A stretch of 64,000 nt of DNA from Mariniphaga sp041687215 (GTDB taxonomy: Bacteria; Bacteroidota; Bacteroidia; Bacteroidales; Prolixibacteraceae). The stretch spans positions 43,564 to 107,563 of the forward strand of contig NZ_JAWLCI010000007.1 in the NCBI RefSeq assembly GCF_041687215.1, read 5' to 3'. The translations under genes and the position numbers were made by a program. The notes beneath the pieces were generated by a model. It was not told the DNA's origin, made no database searches, and was given only the letters and a program-made list of their open reading frames with translations. Shown here piece after piece: positions 45,763-53,066 of the stretch; positions within the stretch are counted from its first letter, which is position 1; each line of letters starts with the position of its first letter.

Positions 45763-46635
45763 CTAAATCCCCAGTTTTTCTTTTACCAGCCCCGGAATTT
45801 TACCCGGTTCATTGGCAACCGGAACTCCGGCTTCGTTAAATGCTTTTATCTTTTCTTCGGCAGTACCCGAACCGCTTGAAATAATGGCACCGGCATGTCC
45901 CATCCGTTTTCCGGGAGGAGCCGATTGTCCGGCAATAAATGCCACAACCGGTTTGGTCATTTTTGCTTTAATGTAGGCAGCAGCCTGTTCTTCGGCATCG
46001 CCGCCAATTTCGCCAATCAGTACAACGGCATCAGTTTCCGGGTCATTTTCGTACATTTCCAACAAATCGATAAAGTACAATCCCGAAACCGGATCACCGC
46101 CGATTCCCACGCAGGTTGATTGTCCCAAACCGCTTTCGGTAAGCATGTTAACTACTTCGTAAGTAAGGGTTCCTGAACGGGAAATCAAACCCACATTTCC
46201 TTTTTTGAAAATCATTCCGGGTAAAATTCCAATCAGGCATTCGTCAGGTGTAATCAGTCCCGGACAGTTGGCGCCAATCAGTTTGGTACCGTTTTGTTTC
46301 AGCACAGGCATGGCTTTCATCATGTCCTGAACCGGAACCCCCTCGGTAATACAAACCACCAGTTCAACACCGGCATAACTTGCTTCCAGAATAGCATCGC
46401 CTGCAAACGGGGCCGGCACAAAAATTACTGATGCATTGGCGCCGGTAGCTTTTACAGCTTCTTCAACCGTATTAAAAACGTGAATTCCACCCACATCGCT
46501 GCCGCCTTTACCGGGCGAAATTCCGCCAACAATGTTGGTGCCGTAATCTTTCATTTTTGAGGTGTGAAACGCACCATCGCGTCCGGTAATTCCCTGAACG
46601 ATAACTTTTGTGTCTTTATTTATTAATATACTCAT
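45763..46635 (-). CDS. sucD: Succinate-CoA ligase subunit alpha
   Basis: A 290-residue subunit of the TCA-cycle enzyme that interconverts succinyl-CoA and succinate with nucleotide phosphorylation. The CoA-binding N-terminus has KVIVQGITGRDGAFHT. IGANCPGLITPDECLIGI is characteristic, and the phosphohistidine lies in GKRMGHAGAIIS. It follows sucC on the same strand after 66 bases, the usual operon order. The terminator at 45718-45748 ends the transcript. Confidence 0.96.
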   Translation of the reverse strand: MSILINKDTKVIVQGITGRDGAFHTSKMKDYGTNIVGGISPGKGGSDVGGIHVFNTVEEAVKATGANASVIFVPAPFAGDAILEASYAGVELVVCITEGVPVQDMMKAMPVLKQNGTKLIGANCPGLITPDECLIGILPGMIFKKGNVGLISRSGTLTYEVVNMLTESGLGQSTCVGIGGDPVSGLYFIDLLEMYENDPETDAVVLIGEIGGDAEEQAAAYIKAKMTKPVVAFIAGQSAPPGKRMGHAGAIISSGSGTAEEKIKAFNEAGVPVANEPGKIPGLVKEKLGI

Positions 46636-46701
46636 TACTAAATTACTTTAATCTCTGAACTTAAAACTTTGTACCGATAGCTATCAGGATGAACTTCGAA
46701 T

Positions 46702-47835
46702 TCACCCTCTGCTTAACTCAATGGCTTTTTGCGCAGCTTCGCTCATTGTGGAAACGGTTGGCAGACCAAATTCCCTGATAATTTCAAGACCTTCTTTGGC
46801 GTTGGTACCCGATAGCCGGATTACCACCGGAATATCGGTGTCTATTTCTTTCAAGGCAGTTACAAGTCCGCGCGCTACATCGTCGCAGCGGGTAATTCCG
46901 CCAAAAATGTTAATCATCACGGCATTCACGTTAGTGTCGCTCAATAAAATATTCATGGCTTCCACCACTTTTTGCGGGCTTGAAGAACCGCCAATGTCGA
47001 GGAAGTTGGCCGGCTCGCCGCCATACAGTTTTATCATGTCCATGGTAGCCATGGCCAAACCGGCGCCGTTTACCATACAGCCAATGTTGCCATCGAGTTT
47101 AATGTAGGAAAGTCCTTTTTCGTTGGCTTCAATTTCTTTCTTTTCGTCTTCGGTTGCCTCACGCATTTTTAAAATTTCAGGCTGCCTGAAAAGGGCATTA
47201 TCGTCGAAATTCATTTTGCCGTCAATAGCCATTACGCGTTTATCAGGAGTAAGAACCAACGGATTGATTTCAGCCAGTGAAGAATCGGTTTCCACATAGA
47301 GGCGATACAATTTTACCAAAATGGCGGCTGCCTGGCGCATCTCTTTTGGGTCGCTGAATAACTGAAGTGCAATTTTCCGTGCCTGCCAGTCCATCAAACC
47401 CATGGTGGGGTCGATGCTCATTTTAATTATTTTTTCCGGCGAAACACGCGCAACTTCTTCAATTTCAACGCCGCCTTCGGCGCTGGCCATCAAGGTTACC
47501 GACTTGGTGTTTCGGTCGTTTATTAAGCCAACGTAGAATTCTTTTTCAATATCCACAGCGTCAGCAACCAGAACTTTTTCAACGGTAAGCCCTTTAATGT
47601 CCATGCCGAGAATCTGTCCGGCTTTTTCAACGGCTTCGGCTTTTGTTTTTGCCAGTTTTACACCGCCGGCTTTTCCACGTCCGCCAACGTGCACCTGAGC
47701 TTTTACCACACGCAGCTTGTCATCGCCTGGTACATTTTTTTCAACTTCTTCTACCGAATGACATACAACTCCATCCGGAACAGGAATCCCGTACTTCCTG
47801 AATAAATTTCGGGCCTGATATTCGTGAATCTTCAT
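46702..47835 (-). CDS. sucC: Succinate-CoA ligase subunit beta
   Basis: A 377-residue ATP-grasp subunit partnering SucD. Visible features are the N-terminal MKIHEYQARNLFRKYGIPVPDG, QVHVGGRGKAGGVKLAK, LAEINPLVLTPDKRVMAIDGK and the C-terminal INIFGGITRCDDVARG. It is first in the sucCD operon. On the minus strand TACTTTTG at 47873-47880 lies 37 bases upstream and is a candidate -7 promoter box, though no well-spaced -33 box is seen. The short spacer to sucD contains the palindrome GATAGCTATC. Confidence 0.96.
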   Translation of the reverse strand: MKIHEYQARNLFRKYGIPVPDGVVCHSVEEVEKNVPGDDKLRVVKAQVHVGGRGKAGGVKLAKTKAEAVEKAGQILGMDIKGLTVEKVLVADAVDIEKEFYVGLINDRNTKSVTLMASAEGGVEIEEVARVSPEKIIKMSIDPTMGLMDWQARKIALQLFSDPKEMRQAAAILVKLYRLYVETDSSLAEINPLVLTPDKRVMAIDGKMNFDDNALFRQPEILKMREATEDEKKEIEANEKGLSYIKLDGNIGCMVNGAGLAMATMDMIKLYGGEPANFLDIGGSSSPQKVVEAMNILLSDTNVNAVMINIFGGITRCDDVARGLVTALKEIDTDIPVVIRLSGTNAKEGLEIIREFGLPTVSTMSEAAQKAIELSRG

Positions 47836-47872
47836 TTTTTTTATTTAGATGAACAGAAGTGATTATAGCGTG

Positions 47873-47880
47873 CAAAAGTA
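47873..47880 (-). promoter_or_regulatory. Candidate -7 box for sucCD
   Basis: TACTTTTG on the minus strand fits TAnnTTTG. The rest of the 47836-48065 intergenic region shows no other recognisable feature. Confidence 0.4.
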
Positions 47881-48065
47881 CCAAATATTTAATAATCGAG
47901 AACTATCAATATGTGCCTTTTTTTATGATATTTAGCATTGTTTGCATTGACTTTCTGCAATAAAATGGATGCCTGAATTTTTAAGTTAAGGAACTGGGTT
48001 CATTTACAAAAGTAACATGGAGGGATCATTTTTTTCTTTTAGATTTGCCTTTAAATTGGAAACAA

Positions 48066-48680
48066 ATGGAAGAATTAATCCAAAGTGTAATTCAGCGGGA
48101 AGCCGATGCCATTAAAAATATTCCGGTAAATTCAGCTTTTTCTGATGCCATTGAAATTATTTTCAGGCAGGTTCACAAAAAAAATGGGAAACTGGTGGCC
48201 AGTGGAATGGGTAAAGCCGGACAAATTGCTGACAACATTGCCACAACGTTTAGTTCAACCGGAACGCCTGCGGTTTTTTTGCATCCAAGCGATTCGCAGC
48301 ATGGCGATTTGGGCGTTATTCAGCAAAACGATGTGTTGTTGCTGATTTCCAACTCAGGAAAAACACGGGAAATTCTTGAATTGGTAGGTTTGGCCGGAGA
48401 ACTTCATCCCGGTTTGCCGCTGATTGTAATTTCAGGAAACCCCGAAAGTGTTCTGGCAAAAAATGCCAATGTGTTCATTTTTACAGGGAACCCGGAGGAG
48501 GTTTGCCCGCTTGGTTTAACCCCAACAACTTCCACCACAGTTATGACCGTAATTGGCGATGCGCTGGTTGTGGCAATGATGACTAAAATAGGATTTTCCA
48601 GTCGCGATTACGCCAAACGCCACCACGGCGGATACCTTGGCGATAAATCGCGTTTGCAGGCGGGAACCGGTCTTTTTTAA
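48066..48680 (+). CDS. SIS-domain D-arabinose 5-phosphate isomerase type protein, without CBS domains
   Basis: About 204 residues from the ATG at 48066 (MEELIQSVIQREADA); an upstream TTG is possible. The sugar isomerase core has LVASGMGKAGQIADNIATTFSSTGTPAVFLHPSDSQHGDLG and LISNSGKTREIL. KdsD/KpsF enzymes convert ribulose 5-phosphate to arabinose 5-phosphate for Kdo and lipopolysaccharide synthesis. Most carry two CBS domains; this one ends after the SIS domain (DKSRLQAGTGLF), as reported for the Bacteroides fragilis enzyme. The isochorismatase-type gene follows 29 bases later. Confidence 0.85.
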   Translation: MEELIQSVIQREADAIKNIPVNSAFSDAIEIIFRQVHKKNGKLVASGMGKAGQIADNIATTFSSTGTPAVFLHPSDSQHGDLGVIQQNDVLLLISNSGKTREILELVGLAGELHPGLPLIVISGNPESVLAKNANVFIFTGNPEEVCPLGLTPTTSTTVMTVIGDALVVAMMTKIGFSSRDYAKRHHGGYLGDKSRLQAGTGLF

Positions 48681-48709
48681 ATGAAAATGTAGAACTAAAA
48701 AATTGTATC

Positions 48710-49252
48710 ATGCGAATTGCAAAACAGCACACCACCGGCCTTGTTATCGACATTCAGGAACGGCTGTTTCCGGTAATGTGGGAAAAGGAAAAATTTCTGA
48801 AAAACTGTCAAATCCTCATTCAGGGTTTAAACGAACTGGGTCTGCCTTTGGTAGTTACACAGCAATATACAAAAGGTTTGGGTGAAACGGTGGAAGGTAT
48901 CAAATCTGTGTTGCCGGAATTTCATCACATTGAAAAACGGGAATTTAGTTGTTGCGACGAACCTTCAGTAAACTTGCAACTGGCAGAACTTCAGACCAAA
49001 AACGTTATCATTTGTGGCATCGAATCGCATGTTTGTGTGTTGCAAACAGCCATCGATTTAAAAGAAGCCGGATATCATCCGGTGGTGGTTATGGATTGTG
49101 TTTCGTCGCGTACACCGGAAAGTATTGAACTGGCAAAAGAACGTTTTCGTTTTGAAGGGATTATGATGACTTCAGTGGAATCCATTCTGTTTGAACTCAC
49201 CCGTTCATCGGCAGCACCCGAATTCAAAGCCATTTCGAAACTGGTGAAGTAG
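48710..49252 (+). CDS. Isochorismatase-family cysteine hydrolase
   Basis: A 180-residue hydrolase of the YcaC/nicotinamidase-like fold. The catalytic triad is visible: Asp in LVIDIQERLFP, Lys in IEKREFSCC, Cys in IESHVCVLQTA. The cis-peptide region IICGIESHVC is typical. The substrate is not predictable. It ends in TAG and probably shares a transcript with the SIS-domain gene upstream. Confidence 0.88.
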   Translation: MRIAKQHTTGLVIDIQERLFPVMWEKEKFLKNCQILIQGLNELGLPLVVTQQYTKGLGETVEGIKSVLPEFHHIEKREFSCCDEPSVNLQLAELQTKNVIICGIESHVCVLQTAIDLKEAGYHPVVVMDCVSSRTPESIELAKERFRFEGIMMTSVESILFELTRSSAAPEFKAISKLVK

Positions 49253-49260
49253 GGGCATCT

Positions 49261-49400
49261 AAAATTTTCAAATATCAATCATCAAAAAACAAATAAGTTC
49301 CAAATTTCAAAATAAGAAATTTCAAATAAGAGACCGTTTGAAACATTTAGTTTTGATTTTTGGTTATTATTTGAGATTTGTGTTTTGCTAATTGTTATTT
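49261..49400. repeat. AT-rich imperfect inverted-repeat element
   Basis: This intergenic stretch consists of runs of CAAAT, TTTCAAA and ATTTG words. Arms AAATTTCAAATAA (49317-49329) and TTATTTGAGATTT (49367-49379) are inverted repeats with one mismatch. Low-complexity elements of this kind are dispersed in many environmental genomes (recollection); copy number cannot be judged here. No gene lies in 49253-49520. Confidence 0.4.
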
Positions 49401-49520
49401 CATCGGGCTTGTCCTGTTTGTTGTTTGCAGTTTGTTAAAAAAGAAATATACACTGATCCACTATTCCAAAGAAAAAGCCCTATTTTTCGAACCTGAACAA
49501 ATTGAAAAAACCAACAGCAA

Positions 49521-50939
49521 ATGAGCGGATTTTTTGGTGTTATTTCTAAAACCAATTGTGTTTCTCCTGTTTTTTACGGAACCGATTACCACTCGCACCT
49601 CGGAACAAAACGGGCGGGATTATCATTTTATAATTCAAAAGATGGTTTTCAACGTGCGATTCACAGTTTGGAAGATGGCTATTTCAGAACAAAATTTGAA
49701 AATGACCTGGTAAATTTCAGCGGAAATGCGGGAATAGGGGTAATCAGCGATACCGAGGCGCAACCACTGGTAACCAGCTCTCATCTGGGAAAGTTTGCCA
49801 TTTCAACAGTGAGTAAAATTAACAATGCAGACGAGTTGGAAGATGCTTTTCTGAAAAGACACCGTACTTTTTCAGAAACCAGTCAAGGCAGTGTGAATCC
49901 AACCGAACTGACTGCCATGCTTATTGCCGATGGCGACGATTTTGTTTCGGGAATCGAAAATGTTTTCCAAAACGTAAAAGGTTCGTGTTCCATCCTGATT
50001 CTTACAGAGAATATGATAATTGCCGCACGCGATATACTTGGGCGAACACCGGTAATTATTGGAAAAAACGGCGATGGATATGCCATCGCTTCCGAATCGT
50101 GTGCATTTCCCAATCTTGGTTACGAAATTGATAAATTTCTGGGGCCGGGCGAAATTGTTCGGATTACGGCAGATGGATACGAGCAAATTCGAAAACCCAA
50201 CGAGGAAATGCAAATTTGTGCTTTTTTGTGGGTTTATTACGGCTATCCGCCTTCGTATTACGAAGGAATTAATGTGGATGAGGTGCGATACCGCTGCGGA
50301 GCTGCCCTGGCAAGAAAGGATAGGATTGAAGCCGACTTTGTGGCTGGAATTCCCGACTCCGGATTAGGCCACGCCATTGGTTACAGTAACGAGCGGAAAA
50401 TTCCGTACATGCGCCCCTATGCCAAATACACGCCAACCTGGCCACGTAGTTTTATGCCACAAAACCAGGTAACACGCGATTTGGTGGCCAAAATGAAATT
50501 GATTCCAAATCCAGCAATTATTAAAGAAAAGCGGGGCATTTTTCTCGATGATTCTATTGTGCGTGGAACCCAGCTAAAAGACAATACGCGCGATTTACAC
50601 AACGAGGGAATAAAAGAAGTGCACATGCGTATTGCCTGTCCGCCGCTTACCTACCCGTGCGAATTTCTGAACTTTTCACGTTCGAGAAAAGCAATGGAAC
50701 TTGCTACCCGCAATGCCATCAGCCAATTGGAGGGAAAAGGTGAGGTGGACATGAAAAAATATTCCGATCCGAATACCGAAGAGTACAAAGCGATGGTTGA
50801 ACGAATTCGTAAAAATTTGGGTCTGACGACGCTGCAGTTCCAGGAATTGCCAGATTTGGTGGATGCCATTGGACTGCCCAAAGAAAAACTGTGTACCCAT
50901 TGCTGGGACGGAAGCAGTTACTTTAAAAATTCAAAATAG
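49521..50939 (+). CDS. Amidophosphoribosyltransferase-like protein lacking the N-terminal cysteine
   Basis: A 472-residue PurF homologue. The N-terminal glutaminase-type domain starts MSGFFGVIS. Canonical PurF exposes a catalytic Cys in a CGVVGI-like start, which is absent here. The rest of the domain fold is kept (GNAGIGVISDTEAQP, AARDILGRTPVIIG). The phosphoribosyltransferase domain retains the PRPP loop IFLDDSIVRGTQLKDN and DFVAGIPDSGLGHAIGY. It may use ammonia rather than glutamine, or act on something else. I know this variant as a Bacteroidota paralogue beside true PurF. The MBL hydrolase gene follows after 11 bases in an apparent operon. Confidence 0.82.
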   Translation: MSGFFGVISKTNCVSPVFYGTDYHSHLGTKRAGLSFYNSKDGFQRAIHSLEDGYFRTKFENDLVNFSGNAGIGVISDTEAQPLVTSSHLGKFAISTVSKINNADELEDAFLKRHRTFSETSQGSVNPTELTAMLIADGDDFVSGIENVFQNVKGSCSILILTENMIIAARDILGRTPVIIGKNGDGYAIASESCAFPNLGYEIDKFLGPGEIVRITADGYEQIRKPNEEMQICAFLWVYYGYPPSYYEGINVDEVRYRCGAALARKDRIEADFVAGIPDSGLGHAIGYSNERKIPYMRPYAKYTPTWPRSFMPQNQVTRDLVAKMKLIPNPAIIKEKRGIFLDDSIVRGTQLKDNTRDLHNEGIKEVHMRIACPPLTYPCEFLNFSRSRKAMELATRNAISQLEGKGEVDMKKYSDPNTEEYKAMVERIRKNLGLTTLQFQELPDLVDAIGLPKEKLCTHCWDGSSYFKNSK

Positions 50940-50950
50940 ATTTAAAAGAA

Positions 50951-51709
50951 ATGCTTGAAATCTGCGCCCTCGCTTCGGGCAGTAATGGAAATTGCTACTA
51001 CATTGGAAATGAAAAAGATGCCGTTCTAATTGACGCGGGAATCTCTTGCAAACAAATTCTGAAGCGGATGGCTGAAAAAGGATTGAATCCGTTAAAAATA
51101 AAAGCTGCCATTATTTCACACGAACACAGCGACCACATCCGGGGAGCACGGGTTCTGGCTAAAAAGCTGAATATTCCGATTTACCTTACAGCAAAAACTT
51201 ATATTGCGGCATACAAAAATATGCAGCCTGCTTATCCCCGGTTTTTTGAACCAGGAATGGCTATTTCAATCGGCGAATTTCAAATTCATTCTTTTCTGAA
51301 AAACCACGACGCTTCCGAACCCTGTTCTTTTCGGGTGGAATATACGGGAAAAAATGTGGGCGTGTTTACTGACATTGGTGAACCATGCGAAAATGTGGTT
51401 TCACATATTGGATTGTGCGACGCCGTTTTTCTGGAATCGAATTACGATGAAGAGATGTTGCGCACCGGTTCGTATCCATATTATCTGAAACAGCGGGTGG
51501 CTTCTTCCCACGGGCATTTATCGAACGCACAGGCGCTGAAATTGCTGGAAGAAAATGCCGGCGCTCATTTAAAATGTGTTTTTTTAAGCCATCTTTCGGC
51601 TGAGAACAATACTCCTGAACTGGCGCTGGCTACTCATCAACCGCTGACTTCCCGTTTTGAAGTGCGGCTGACTTCACGGTACAGCCCGACAGATGTATTT
51701 GTGCTTTGA
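50951..51709 (+). CDS. MBL-fold metallo-hydrolase, YycJ/WalJ-like
   Basis: A 252-residue single-domain metallo-beta-lactamase-fold protein. ALASGSNGNCYYIG opens it as in YycJ/WalJ. The zinc site is in IISHEHSDHIRGA, with further ligands in FTDIGEPCENVV, SSHGHLSNAQA and FLSHLSAENN. YycJ-like enzymes are thought to act as nucleases in DNA metabolism. It follows the PurF-like gene closely and converges with the Bax inhibitor gene. Confidence 0.88.
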   Translation: MLEICALASGSNGNCYYIGNEKDAVLIDAGISCKQILKRMAEKGLNPLKIKAAIISHEHSDHIRGARVLAKKLNIPIYLTAKTYIAAYKNMQPAYPRFFEPGMAISIGEFQIHSFLKNHDASEPCSFRVEYTGKNVGVFTDIGEPCENVVSHIGLCDAVFLESNYDEEMLRTGSYPYYLKQRVASSHGHLSNAQALKLLEENAGAHLKCVFLSHLSAENNTPELALATHQPLTSRFEVRLTSRYSPTDVFVL

Positions 51710-51716
51710 AAAAACT

Positions 51717-52484
51717 TTAATCCCTGCTTGCCAGTTTCGACAGCAATCTCAATATTTCGAGATACAACCATACCAGCGTCACCATCAACCCAAAAGCGCC
51801 ATACCATTCCATGTATTTGGGTGCGCCCTGTTCTGATGCCCGTTCAATAAAGTTGAAGTCGAGGACCAGGTTCAGCGCAGCAACGGCAACCACAACAAGG
51901 CTGATGCCGATACTCAGGTTACTGTTTCCGTGCAAAAATCCAAGTTGGGCGCCAAACATTCCGGCGACGAAACTAATCAGGTAAACAACTGCAATTCCGG
52001 CGGTTGCGGCAAATACCCCCATCATAAATTTTTTGGTCACTTTAATAATTCCTGAGCGGTAAAAGAAAAGCATAGCAGCAAAAACGGCCAGGGTAAGTGC
52101 AACGGCGCGCATCACAATGCCGCTGTACGATGCTTCGAGAATGGCAGATAAACCACCCAGCAGCATCCCTTCCAAAACGGCGTAAATGGGTGTTGAAATG
52201 CCTGCGCTTTTAGGCCGGAAAATTGTGACTATCGCTGTAATAAATCCGCCGATTCCTCCAATGGCCAACCACGGAATCACTGCCGACATGCCGGCTTCAG
52301 GTGTGACTGCATTAAAAAATTTGTTCCATGTAAACAAGGCCGCAGCAATTACCAGCAACAGCGACAACGCCGTTTTATTTATTGTACCGTTTACGGTCAT
52401 CACCTCCGAAGAGGCAGTGGTATATTCTTTGTTGAAAACCTTTTCGCTTAAAGCGGGATTCGAACTTTTTGTCAAATTCATCAT
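51717..52484 (-). CDS. Bax inhibitor-1/YccA family membrane protein
   Basis: A 255-residue integral membrane protein with about seven hydrophobic segments after a ~40-residue polar N-terminus. Family signs are the regular spacing of helices, IYAVLEGMLLGGLSAILEASYSGIV and the late LDFNFIERASEQGAPKYMEWYGAFGLMVTLVWLYLEILRLL. Relatives form pH-sensitive calcium leak channels or interact with the FtsH protease; the role here is not known. Confidence 0.92.
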   Translation of the reverse strand: MMNLTKSSNPALSEKVFNKEYTTASSEVMTVNGTINKTALSLLLVIAAALFTWNKFFNAVTPEAGMSAVIPWLAIGGIGGFITAIVTIFRPKSAGISTPIYAVLEGMLLGGLSAILEASYSGIVMRAVALTLAVFAAMLFFYRSGIIKVTKKFMMGVFAATAGIAVVYLISFVAGMFGAQLGFLHGNSNLSIGISLVVVAVAALNLVLDFNFIERASEQGAPKYMEWYGAFGLMVTLVWLYLEILRLLSKLASRD

Positions 52485-52672
52485 GGCAATAAAAATTATA
52501 TTTTAAATTTTCAGACTGCATTATAACAAAAAATCTGCCATACCGGTTTGCCTGACAGATTTTCGGGTTTTGTATTGTTTATTTAATTTCTGCCAGTTCG
52601 TAATTTAGAGGATATTCAACATTGAAGATGAAATCGTCAAAAATCAATCCAGTCAAAAAACAATTTTATCTG

Positions 52673-52703
52673 TTGACAAAAAGCACACAATGCATTATAC
52701 TTG
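52673..52703 (+). promoter_or_regulatory. Promoter of the orphan antitoxin gene
   Basis: TTGACA (52673-52678), 17 bases, TATACT (52696-52701) is a perfect-spacing sigma70-like promoter. The same bases also read as TTG, 20 bases, TATACTTG, near the Bacteroidetes consensus. The start codon is 55 bases downstream. Confidence 0.6.
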
Positions 52704-52758
52704 CAACATGTACATCTTTAACTGGAATAAGAAAATATATATATTGGAGGAAGAAATA

Positions 52759-53058
52759 ATGAAAACAAATAAAGATTTGAATTTAAATATCGAAGAAAAG
52801 GAGTTGTTGGACTCATTCAATAAAGGAGAATGGGAAAAAATTTCAGACCACGAAAATGAACTGAAAAGATTTCAGAAACTTGCCGGCGATTCGTTAAAAA
52901 AAGACAAACGAATCAACATTAGGATTACTCACAGAGATTTAAGTGAAATAAAAAGAAAAGCAGTTCACGAAGGTATTCCATACCAAACTTTGGTTTCCAG
53001 TGTTTTGCATAAATATGTTAATGGCAGGTTTATTGAAAAACCAGAGCCATCAACATAG
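52759..53058 (+). CDS. CopG/BrnA-like antitoxin, apparently without a toxin
   Basis: I chose the ATG at 52759 because GGAGG (52746-52750) precedes it at a proper distance. The product is 99 residues. The N-terminal half is acidic helix (EEKELLDSFNKGEWEKI), followed by a ribbon-helix-helix-like DNA-binding segment (KDKRINIRITHRDLSEIKRKAVHEGIPYQTLVSSVLHKYVNG). Such proteins usually bind and neutralise a BrnT- or RelE-type toxin encoded next to them. Neither side has one: 52506-52758 has no toxin-like frame and the next gene is a convergent peptidase. It may be a solitary regulator. Confidence 0.8.
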   Translation: MKTNKDLNLNIEEKELLDSFNKGEWEKISDHENELKRFQKLAGDSLKKDKRINIRITHRDLSEIKRKAVHEGIPYQTLVSSVLHKYVNGRFIEKPEPST

Positions 53059-53066
53059 CGTCGGAA

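Noticed and set aside
46674..46688. Palindrome around GATAGCTATC between sucC and sucD as an operator
   Set aside because: It lies inside an operon spacer, is short, and similar words are common intergenic repeats in this group; nothing supports regulation.
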